A DNA stretch of 20,284 nt from an uncultured Collinsella sp. Lineage in GTDB: Bacteria; Actinomycetota; Coriobacteriia; Coriobacteriales; Coriobacteriaceae. Both the position numbers and the translations under genes were made by a program. Where the stretch lies: NCBI GenBank assembly GCA_937958315.1, contig CALFGH010000274.1, forward strand, positions 1-20,284, given 5' to 3'. Position 1 is the stretch's first letter. The number at the start of each line of letters is the position of its first letter. Under the pieces are notes generated by a model. That model was not told where the DNA came from, made no database searches, and worked only from the letters and a program-made list of their open reading frames with translations. Below are positions 1 through 7,300 of this stretch, piece by piece.

Positions 1-463
1 TTGCGGCACCGCCCACGGTGAGCGGATCGCCACCGGCGCGCATCACGGCCTCCTTCTGGTCCAAGATGCCGCACGCCTCCACGATGGCATCGATCACCGT
101 CTCGGGGCGAATGGCGCACCCGGGCGCGTACACGTCCACGGGAATCGCGCGGTCCACGCCGCCGATCACGTTATAGGCATCGCGGAACACGCCGCCCGAA
201 CACGCGCAGATGCCGCAGGCCACCACGCACTTGGGCTCGAGCATCTGGTTGTAGATCTGGCGCACGACGGGCAGGTTCTGGGCATTGACCGACCCCGTCA
301 CCAAAAAGATATCCGCATGCTTGGGGTTGCCGGTGTTGACCACGCCAAAGCGCTCCGCATCGAACAGCGGCGTGAGCGAGGCCAGCACCTCGATATCGCA
401 TCCATTGCAGCTCGAGCCGTCGTAATGAATAACCCACGGCGAGCGCGACATTTTATGATTCAT
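1..463 (-). CDS. EchC/HycG/NuoB-like [4Fe-4S] small subunit of a group 4 [NiFe] hydrogenase (C-terminus cut by window edge)
   Basis: This subunit carries the proximal [4Fe-4S] cluster that passes electrons to the catalytic large subunit of membrane-bound hydrogenases and complex I. The translation starts MNHKMSRSPWVIHYDG. It shows the four expected cluster ligands: the SCNGC pair (Cys19, Cys22), a Cys in ACGICACSGG (about Cys86) and the Cys of APGC (Cys116). The 154 codons visible are close to full length for the family, but no stop is reached. The ATG at 463 is preceded by an AGGAGG ribosome site that overlaps the stop codon of the upstream fusion gene, with a gap of only 12 bp, so the two are probably translationally coupled. 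The EchA-EchB-EchC order suggests a hydrogenase rather than a 14-subunit complex I. NuoB of another complex I-like enzyme remains possible, because the large subunit lies outside the window. Confidence 0.9.
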   Translation of the reverse strand, partial: MNHKMSRSPWVIHYDGSSCNGCDIEVLASLTPLFDAERFGVVNTGNPKHADIFLVTGSVNAQNLPVVRQIYNQMLEPKCVVACGICACSGGVFRDAYNVIGGVDRAIPVDVYAPGCAIRPETVIDAIVEACGILDQKEAVMRAGGDPLTVGGAA

Positions 464-475
464 GGATGCCGCCTC

Positions 476-3358
476 CTAAATAAACACGTCGACGAGGATG
501 GGCATAAGGTTGAGCAGGCCAAATACCAGCGCCACGCCCCAGCCGAGCTTAAAGCAGCTGCGCCAGGTGCTGCGTGCGAAGGTGTTGTCGATGAGCACCT
601 CGACAAAATACGTCGCGGCCATCACGACCAGGGCTACGACCCAGCTCACCGGGTTGTCCCAAACAAAGAACATGCCCACCCACATCAAAAACAGCGCGGT
701 CTCGCACCAGTGCATAAGGGTCATCTTGGCCAGCGTGCCGCCGCTCATCTCGGTGGCGACGCCCTGGACGATCTCCTGATGTGCGTGATGCGAGTACGAA
801 AGGTCGAACGGCGACTTGCGCAGCTTGATGGTAAGCACCGCGAGCAGCGCGAGGAAAATGGGCGCGCTGTACACGATGATGGGGGCCGACTGCCCCGTCA
901 CGGCAATGGAATCGAAGCTGTCGGTGGCAAGATACAGGCCCACGCTCATCAGCAGAACGGCGGGCTCGTAGCTCATAACCTGCAGCAACTCACGATCGGC
1001 GCCAACCTGGGCAAACGGGCTTTGCGTCGAGGCGGACGCCAGCACCACAAAGATCGCGGCGAGCGTCACCATAAAAGCGCACAGCAGCGTGTTGGAGCCC
1101 GACACAAAGATGCCGCCGCCCACCACGGTAAAGATGAGCGCGCACGCCATGTAGGTATCGTCCATGGTGTTTACGCTGGCAGGGGCCTTGCGCAGGAGCT
1201 TGGCAACATCGTAGAAGGGCTGCAGCAGGCGTGGGCCCACGCGGCCCTGCATGCGGGCGGACAGCTTGCGGTCGATGCCGTCGATCAAGCCGCCCACAAG
1301 CGGCGCCAGCAAGGCAAATGCCACGGTGCCAATAAATATGCCCACGACGCCCGAACCTTCAAAATACTTGCCGCGCAGCACCGAGGGCGCGCTCATGGCA
1401 AGCCGCTCGGGCCCAATCCACGCGCAACACAGCAGTGCAAACAAGATAATGCTGCAGCACACGACGCCACCCGCGGGGCCAATACGCTTCTCGCCAAGGG
1501 CGTCCTCCGAGTACCAATTGCGCTTTTCGGCCTTCACCTCGTGCCCCATCGAGCCGCGGAAATGGCGATATTTGTCGGTTCCCACGCCCGAAAGATATAC
1601 GTTTACGTGCGGTTTGTTGCTCACGCGGAATGAAGTCAGCAGCACCACGGCGATAAACGCCACAATAACCACCATCAGATACATGGCGTCCTTGCCGATA
1701 ACGTACGGCACGCGGCCAAACACCATGGCCAAGTAAGGCGACACCAGACCGCTCGAGATAACTGGGAACGCCACACAGCACAGAATCAGCAGCGCGGCGA
1801 TGGTGTTGAGCGCCATCCATTCGGTCTTATGGACATTGACCTCAACGTTTTGAGCCGTGGGGTCGACGCCCGAAAGCTTGGCAAGCCACTTGCCCCAGAA
1901 GTAAAACGTCGCGGCCGAGCCAAAGGCAAGCACCATTATCATGAGCACGTTGCCGGTCTGCGCAAACGCCACCAGGGCGCCCCACTTGGACACGAGCATG
2001 CCAAACGGCGCCACAAACATGCCCATGATGCCCAGCATCATCAGACGCGTCAGGTGCGGCATGCGGCTGAACATACCGTCCATGTCCTCGATATTGCGGC
2101 TGCCGATATGATGCTCGGCGGTGCCCACGCACAGGAACAGCAACGACTTTGCCACCGTGTGGAACAGGATCAGGAAGATGGCCGCCCATACGGCCTCGGG
2201 CGCGCCGACACCCAAGCAGGCACTGATGAGGCCCAAGTTGGAAATGGTGGAGTACGCGAGCACGCGCTTGGCGTTGCTCTGCGAGATGGCCATGAGGGCG
2301 GCGAGCAAAAACGTGATGGCACCCACACTCGTGACCATAAAGCCGGTCACGGGATAGATGGCATAGAGCGGGCTCAGCTTGACCATCAGGAACACGCCGG
2401 CTTTGACCATGGTCGACGAGTGCAGCAGGGCGCTCGTGGGCGTGGGGGCAACCATGGCACCCAACAACCAAGTGTGGAACGGCATCTGTGCGGCCTTGGT
2501 GAGCGCGGCGAGCGACAGCAGAATGACTGGCATCACCAGCAGCGCGGATTGCGCGGTTCCGGCGCCGGAAAGCTCGATCATGCCCGAGATGGTCAGCGGC
2601 ATGCCGTTAACGTGCAGGTACATGAGTCCGGCCAAAAACGCGATACCGCCCAGCATGTTGAGGATGATCTGGGTGAAGGCGTTCTTGATGGCCTCGGGCG
2701 TGCGCGTGTAGCCAATCATAAGGAACGAGCACACGGTGGTGATTTCCCAGCCGCAGAACAGCCACTCAAGGTTATCGCTCGTCACGATGACGAACATGGC
2801 CGAAAGAAACAGGAACATGAGCGCCAGGAACTGCGGGCGTCGGTCGGGCGCGGTCTGCCCGCGCAGCGCGGCCTCGTGCTCATTGTGCGCTTGGAAGTCC
2901 TTCATGTAGCCCAGGGCATACACGCAGATAAGACTGCCGACAATGCCGACGGCGAGGACCATGATCACGCTCATGTAGTCCAGGTAGAGCGGCGTCGCCG
3001 TGACGACCTCGACCGCAGGCAACGTCATGGCTGCAAAGGCGAGCGAGCCCACCAGCTGGACTATGCCGAGCACCGCGGTGAGCGCGTTCCTATATTTGTA
3101 CGCGTTGTACAGGATGACGGCACACAGAATGACATCGATGGCGGAGCTGATGATCGAGAGCGTAGACGAGGTGCCGGGGGCAACCTCAAAGCTCTGCGGA
3201 CCCATGCCAAAAAACATGACGGCGACTACAACTGTCACCGCCATAATAATGCCGGAACCTATGAGCCCCACCGCATCGCGGGCGCGGTCACCGCGCGCGA
3301 GCAGCATGCACAGCGCCGGTACCAGCGGAAACAGGGTAAGGAAATACAGTAGCGTCAT
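476..3358 (-). CDS. Fused NuoL/EchA-like and NuoH/EchB-like membrane subunit of an energy-converting [NiFe] hydrogenase
   Basis: A 960-aa polytopic membrane protein joining two subunits that are normally separate. Residues 1 to about 590 form an antiporter-like domain (NuoL/HyfB/EchA). It retains the charged residues of the proton path: Glu205 in CGWE, Lys288 in LTKAAQMPFH, His313 in PTPTSALLHSS, Lys404 near the VAKSLLFL segment, and Lys458 in LVSKWG. Residues about 630-960 form a NuoH/HycD/EchB domain with ARMQGRVGPRLLQPFYDVAK (701-720), GADRELLQVMSYEP (786-799), and KSPFDLS followed by HQEIVQG with Glu862 and Glu870. These are the family signatures at the junction with the hydrophilic arm. 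The two halves are joined in one open frame by a hydrophilic linker (about 590-630) with no sign of a frameshift. The ATG at 3358 has a GGGGGAG ribosome site 7 bp upstream. The gene appears to be first in its operon, since a terminator lies at 3501-3526. The likely role is coupling H2 evolution from ferredoxin or formate to ion translocation. Confidence 0.92.
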   Translation of the reverse strand: MTLLYFLTLFPLVPALCMLLARGDRARDAVGLIGSGIIMAVTVVVAVMFFGMGPQSFEVAPGTSSTLSIISSAIDVILCAVILYNAYKYRNALTAVLGIVQLVGSLAFAAMTLPAVEVVTATPLYLDYMSVIMVLAVGIVGSLICVYALGYMKDFQAHNEHEAALRGQTAPDRRPQFLALMFLFLSAMFVIVTSDNLEWLFCGWEITTVCSFLMIGYTRTPEAIKNAFTQIILNMLGGIAFLAGLMYLHVNGMPLTISGMIELSGAGTAQSALLVMPVILLSLAALTKAAQMPFHTWLLGAMVAPTPTSALLHSSTMVKAGVFLMVKLSPLYAIYPVTGFMVTSVGAITFLLAALMAISQSNAKRVLAYSTISNLGLISACLGVGAPEAVWAAIFLILFHTVAKSLLFLCVGTAEHHIGSRNIEDMDGMFSRMPHLTRLMMLGIMGMFVAPFGMLVSKWGALVAFAQTGNVLMIMVLAFGSAATFYFWGKWLAKLSGVDPTAQNVEVNVHKTEWMALNTIAALLILCCVAFPVISSGLVSPYLAMVFGRVPYVIGKDAMYLMVVIVAFIAVVLLTSFRVSNKPHVNVYLSGVGTDKYRHFRGSMGHEVKAEKRNWYSEDALGEKRIGPAGGVVCCSIILFALLCCAWIGPERLAMSAPSVLRGKYFEGSGVVGIFIGTVAFALLAPLVGGLIDGIDRKLSARMQGRVGPRLLQPFYDVAKLLRKAPASVNTMDDTYMACALIFTVVGGGIFVSGSNTLLCAFMVTLAAIFVVLASASTQSPFAQVGADRELLQVMSYEPAVLLMSVGLYLATDSFDSIAVTGQSAPIIVYSAPIFLALLAVLTIKLRKSPFDLSYSHHAHQEIVQGVATEMSGGTLAKMTLMHWCETALFLMWVGMFFVWDNPVSWVVALVVMAATYFVEVLIDNTFARSTWRSCFKLGWGVALVFGLLNLMPILVDVFI

Positions 3359-3398
3359 ACCATCACTCCCCCATGCAAAAACGCTGCAATTGTTTAAC

Positions 3399-3442
3399 GT
3401 TATAGCTCAATTGAGGAGTAGCGGCGGCGGGTTTTCGGTCAA
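3399..3442 (-). promoter_or_regulatory. Candidate promoter region for the hydrogenase operon
   Basis: On the minus strand a TATAAC hexamer (3399-3404) is a good -10 match and would place the transcription start about 33 bp before the ATG at 3358. No good -35 lies 17 bp upstream. A TTGACC hexamer is present at 3437-3442 but is too far away, with a 32-bp gap. A 10-bp palindrome CTCAATTGAG (3406-3415) sits just upstream of the -10, where an activator or repressor could bind. A poor -35 with an adjacent dyad is compatible with a regulated promoter, but this is inference. Confidence 0.35.
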
Positions 3443-3500
3443 CTGGGGAGTTTTGGGCGTACGGGACAAGGGCGCGTCCGCTTTGGAGCAGTGGGGCGGC

Positions 3501-3526
3501 AAGAAAAATGCGCCCCTGTGGGCGCA
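3501..3526 (-). terminator. Rho-independent terminator of the HTH gene
   Basis: A perfect 7-bp stem TGCGCCC/GGGCGCA with a 4-nt loop (3509-3526) is followed on the minus strand by TTTTTCTT (3501-3508). It begins 12 bp after the stop codon of the 134-aa gene and separates that gene from the hydrogenase operon. Confidence 0.85.
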
Positions 3527-3538
3527 CCATCCCATTCG

Positions 3539-3943
3539 CTATTCCGCCTTTTTAGCGCGCGGCTTGCGACCGCGCGGCTTATCGACCAGTGCAGCCTCAC
3601 CGCTCTCGCGATACTGACGACACCAAGCCTTGACCGAAGACTCGCTGGGAATCTTGTGCTTGATCATGGCCTCGCGAACCGTCAGGCCGTTTTCCAGACG
3701 GTCCTTAACCACGGCGAGCTTTACGTCGTACGAATAGGTATGATGACGAGCGCCCGCATTGAGCACGGCGTTGGCACCGCCCACGGCATATGCGCGGGCC
3801 CACTGACGAGCCGTGGCCTGGGGAATGCCAAGCTTTGCGGCGAGGGCGCGGTGACCGACCCCCTCTTGGAGGATCTCGACGGCGCGTTGCCTAACCTCGG
3901 GCGCATGCGCGCGAGTCCTTGTTGCTTCTGACATGCCTGCCAC
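3539..3943 (-). CDS. Orphan IS150/IS3-type OrfA-like double helix-turn-helix protein
   Basis: A 134-aa basic protein with two predicted helix-turn-helix units. The first is at about residues 15-55, containing HRALAAKLGIPQATARQWAR. The second is at about 72-118, beginning YSYDVKLAVVKDRLENGLTV and ending in VKAWCRQYRESG. It closes with a basic tail KPRGRKPRAKKAE. This layout matches the OrfA (InsJ-like) half of IS150-group IS3 transposases, which binds the element's ends. No OrfB catalytic frame (DDE domain) follows; a terminator comes 12 bp after the stop. I saw no terminal inverted repeats. The frame opens with GTG at 3943, but ATG at 3934 (MSEATRT) is an equally plausible start, and neither has a strong ribosome site. 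It could be a transposase remnant or a domesticated regulator. The intact frame plus a dedicated terminator favours a maintained gene. Confidence 0.8.
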   Translation of the reverse strand: MAGMSEATRTRAHAPEVRQRAVEILQEGVGHRALAAKLGIPQATARQWARAYAVGGANAVLNAGARHHTYSYDVKLAVVKDRLENGLTVREAMIKHKIPSESSVKAWCRQYRESGEAALVDKPRGRKPRAKKAE

Positions 3944-3987
3944 TTCTTAGCCTTAACCGTTAATCTGCTTTCTTACGTGCTTGTTAG

Positions 3988-3996
3988 ATAGTAGCA
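3988..3996 (-). promoter_or_regulatory. Candidate extended -10 promoter of the HTH gene
   Basis: The minus strand reads TGCTACTAT, an extended -10 (TGn plus TACTAT, four of six matches), 45-54 bp before the possible start codons. No consensus -35 is present. The upstream CGTAACAG repeats would lie next to it, suggesting regulated or autoregulated expression. Confidence 0.35.
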
Positions 3997-4010
3997 TTTT
4001 GCTGTTCCCG

Positions 4011-4038
4011 CGTAACAGTTAATTGGAAATCGTAACAG
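4011..4038. repeat. Two CGTAACAG direct repeats, 20 bp apart
   Basis: CGTAACAG occurs at 4011-4018 and again at 4031-4038, an exact 20-bp offset (about two helical turns). The related string GCAACAGTT is at 4066-4074. They sit just upstream of the HTH gene's candidate promoter and could be binding sites for that protein. Confidence 0.5.
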
Positions 4039-4210
4039 CGGCATCTGAGCATTTGCCATTCATTTGCAACAGTTCTTTAGGTTTTATTTACGCAGCTAGT
4101 TGGCTCGCGGCTCATTGACGGTGCTTTACCAACCAGATTGGTATCTTTTTGTTTGGCTGGCATGGTTTGCGCAATTATTAACCCCTCGTCAACCCGCACC
4201 TAACATGTCA

Positions 4211-4267
4211 GCTTTCCACTTACTTTCCAGCTTTCCACCTTAGGTGGCAAGTTAAATGGAAAGTAGG
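4211..4267. repeat. TTTCCA motif cluster with a large interrupted dyad
   Basis: TTTCCA occurs at 4213, 4224 and 4232, and its complement TGGAAA at 4257. TACTTTCCA (4221-4229) pairs perfectly with TGGAAAGTA (4257-4265). Nested inside is CCACCT-T-AGGTGG (4235-4247). GCTTTCCACTTA (4211-4222) and GCTTTCCACCTTA (4230-4242) are also near-direct repeats. It lies between the giant gene's terminator and the HTH gene and looks like a multi-site operator or a structured RNA end. Confidence 0.55.
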
Positions 4268-4310
4268 AAAGACGGTTGGGAAGCTGAAGCAGCGGCAGTC
4301 CGAGCGAGCA

Positions 4311-4343
4311 AGAAAAAGGGCGGCAACCGGGTGGTTGCCGCCC
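4311..4343 (-). terminator. Strong rho-independent terminator of the surface-protein operon
   Basis: A perfect 11-bp stem GGGCGGCAACC/GGTTGCCGCCC with a 4-nt loop (4318-4343) is followed on the minus strand by TTTTTCT (4311-4317). It begins 9 bp after the stop codon of the 3543-aa gene and marks the end of the four-gene operon. Confidence 0.95.
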
Positions 4344-4352
4344 CTCGCGTGG

Positions 4353-7300
4353 CTAGTTGGTTTTCGTCTCGTGGGGAATGCCCTTGGTGTTGATGCGCGC
4401 CAGCGTGTACGTCACGTAGTCAGAGTTCGCATAGCCGGCGAGGTTGCTGACGTTAACCGGCGTGTCGTTGACACCGCCACCGAACATATGGGCCGTAAGC
4501 ACCAAGCGGTAGTTGGCATAAGTTTGGTCCTTGCCCTCAACATCCGTGTTCACCTTAACGCGGAAAGCATGCTTAAAGGCAAGGCTGTTGCCGTCGCGCG
4601 TGGCGAACGCGCCGCCAGCCCCCTTGCTATCAGTAAATACGTAGTTCTTGCCATCGGCGCTCAAAGAGCCGTTAGCCAACTTGTCGCTACCGAGCACCGT
4701 AATGTAGCTTGAGATGTTGTCGACCGCATCATAACGACCATCATCTTGGCGGCGCTTCTGCAAGCTCAGCGTGTACGTCACCGTGCTGGCATTGGAGATC
4801 ATGGCCTCGGCACCCGTGAGCTTGGACAAATCATACGTTCCCACCAGAGCGATTTCGCCGTCGGCGGACTTGAGGTCATCGATGTTGATACCCAGCTGCG
4901 ACTTTTTTGAAGCCTCGAGCGCAATAGTCGAGGAGCCCACGTCCATGCGGTAGTATCCGGCTTTGCCGTCGATGTATGCCGAGTTACTACTGGTGCTGAG
5001 CGTATCAGCATGCGTAGAAAGATACGCGCGGTAGTTGGGCTTCGTGTACTTGTCGTTGCCGCTATTCTGCGAAGCGATAATACCAGCCTGGCACGCAGGC
5101 TCCGTCATGGTGAGCTTCGCCTCCATGGTGATGGTGAACTTGTTGTCATGGCTCTTGGCAATCTCGCGAATGCCAGAAAGGTCGATGGCCTTGCCACTGG
5201 TATCGGCAAGTACAAGCGACATGTCGCCGCCCGTTGCAGACCAGTCTTTGGCAGCAATCGCCGGCGTTTCCGTCGTGCCGGCATCAGTCCACTTAGAACC
5301 AGCCCACGTGTAGTAGTTGTTCCCCACCTTCACGTAGAACGAATACGTACCTTGGGTTCCAGTCGGGTAGCCATGCGCGCCCGCGGCACTGCCGTTCTTC
5401 CCGTAGTTCACGAGCGAAGAATCCAGCTGGTAGTACAGCGCGTCGGAGCTCGTGTATTGCTGGTTCGAGTCGAACTTCACGGTGTCGCTTACCTTCATGG
5501 TAAGCGGATAGGTGACATCGTGAAGCACCATCTGTTTGATGCCGCCCTCGTTGTTATCGATGAGGTCGTGCGTGTAGTTGGATGTCACGCTGTAGGTCGA
5601 GGCCGTATTCTGGTGCCCATCCTCGGCAGCCTTGCCGTCGGCTGCTTTCTTGCCGCGCAGCAGGTAGTTGATGTGCTCGTTGAGGCTCGTGTCCACCGTA
5701 GTTGCGGTGTAGCCGTTAACGCCCGCAGAGCCCGCCGGCGTGCGCACCACCAAGTAGAAGTTCTCGCTCTTGGGCTCTTCCTTGGCAACGGAGAGGGTGT
5801 AGAACGTGCCCATCGTGTCGGAAGATGTACGCGCGCGGTAGTACGCGCCGCCGACCTTGGCGCCGGCCGCCTTCTCGAGCTCGACCTGGCTCTTGCCTTC
5901 GACCTCGGCATCGGTGAGCTTGACCCAGGCACCGTCCTTGTCCTCCTTGGCCGCCACGCCCACGATTTCGCTCAGCCACGGCTCGACGTAGGCATTTTTG
6001 CCGGAATCCACAAAGTCGGTGAGCTTGACCGACGCCGCTCCGCCCGCGCCCACCGTGCAGTGATATTCACGGTTGTTATGAGCAGTGTCCACAAGCGTGA
6101 GCTGCGTGCCCTCGGGCAGCGTGGCGCCGAAGGTGATGCTCTTGTTGAGCGGGCCCATGGAGCCGCCGGCTTCGAGCAGCGTGTTCCAGCCGTAATCGAC
6201 TGCCTCACCCCGGGCGCTGCCATAGGTCCAGGTAAGGTAACCGGTCATGGTATCGCCGCTGCTCACAAGCACGTGATTGTCGTATTGAGTCGCATCGGCA
6301 GCCTTGAAGTTCGCGCCCTCGGAGTAGGTGGCGGTGAAGTCGATCTCGAGCATGCGCTTAACGATAATGGGCACCTGCACGCGGTACCTCTGGCCGGCCT
6401 CGCGAAAAGTGACCGTGAGCAGCGTGAAGCGGCCCCGCTCGTTGTCCCAGTCGGTACTCGCGCGGAATACCATGGAGCTCGTGCCGTTGTTGAGCACCTT
6501 GAGCGTGGGCGTTTGCGAGGCGGTTGCGTCCTTGACGAAGGCGCCGTTATCGGCAAGCGAGAAGACCTCAGCGGTGGCGGTCACGTGCTTGGCGCTGCCG
6601 TTGAGGCGGCGGGCATCGGAAAAGCCGCCGTTAGTCACGATGTTCAGATACTTCTCGACCGTCGTCGTGTCGTTGCCGGGAATCATGAGTACAGGGAAGT
6701 CGGTTGCAGCCTTCTTGCCCGAAGTAACGTTGTTGGTGTTGAAAGTGCTCTTTGCGCTGTCCGCGCTATAGGTTTTCTTGTTTTGGTACGCGCCGGCATC
6801 ATTGATGCCGCAGATATTGGTATAGGTGTAGCGGCCGGCAACACTGGTGCCTGCCTCGCTCTGGATAGTCGCCGCGGTGACGATGGCGGCACCGTCGCCA
6901 AACAGGTAGCGATCGGTGGTGTCGTTGTCGGAGGCACGCACCGCCAGCTTGCTCACCGGGCTCGTAGTCACGTACGGGCTTGCCGCCATGGTAGCGGTAT
7001 CGTCCGCACCGTAGAGCGTGGTGTCCCTGCCGGGCACGGCGAGCGTGTCGTTGTAGTCTCCGAACGCTATGTAGGTTTTCTTGTTAACGGCGGCTGTATT
7101 GACCGTGTAAACCATCGACGGCAGGTCACGCGTGGTCTTGCCCTTGCCGGGTTTTACGTCCACGCCCGCTGCGGAAAGGCTATAGCCGCCTGTGTCGACC
7201 TCGCCCAAGAGCACACCCTGCTTAGCGTCAGATTTATAGATATTGCTGTCCATGAGCACGTTTACCAGATGAAACTGGCCGCGGCCGTCGCCCGCGATGC

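Larger units (their letters stand above)
3944..4310. other. Intergenic region upstream of the HTH gene
   Basis: About 370 bp without a credible gene, and visibly more AT-rich than its surroundings. It holds the candidate promoter of the HTH gene (3988-3996), CGTAACAG repeats (4011-4038), a small dyad TACCAA-5-TTGGTA (4127-4143), and a cluster of TTTCCA motifs with a large dyad (4211-4267). I saw no tRNA, riboswitch or small protein with a convincing ribosome site. Confidence 0.7.

Noticed and set aside
1829..3352. Plus-strand open frame of 507 codons over the hydrogenase gene
   Set aside because: It is His/Arg/Gln-rich without motifs and lies opposite a clearly conserved membrane subunit. 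The similar frame at 317-1633 was rejected for the same reason.
4127..4154. TACCAA-CCAGA-TTGGTA followed by TCTTTTTGTTT as a plus-strand terminator
   Set aside because: The stem is only 6 bp and there is no plus-strand gene upstream to terminate; it is probably chance in AT-rich DNA.
3539..4343. A complete insertion sequence around the OrfA-like gene
   Set aside because: There is no OrfB/DDE frame and no terminal inverted repeats or target duplications that I can find.
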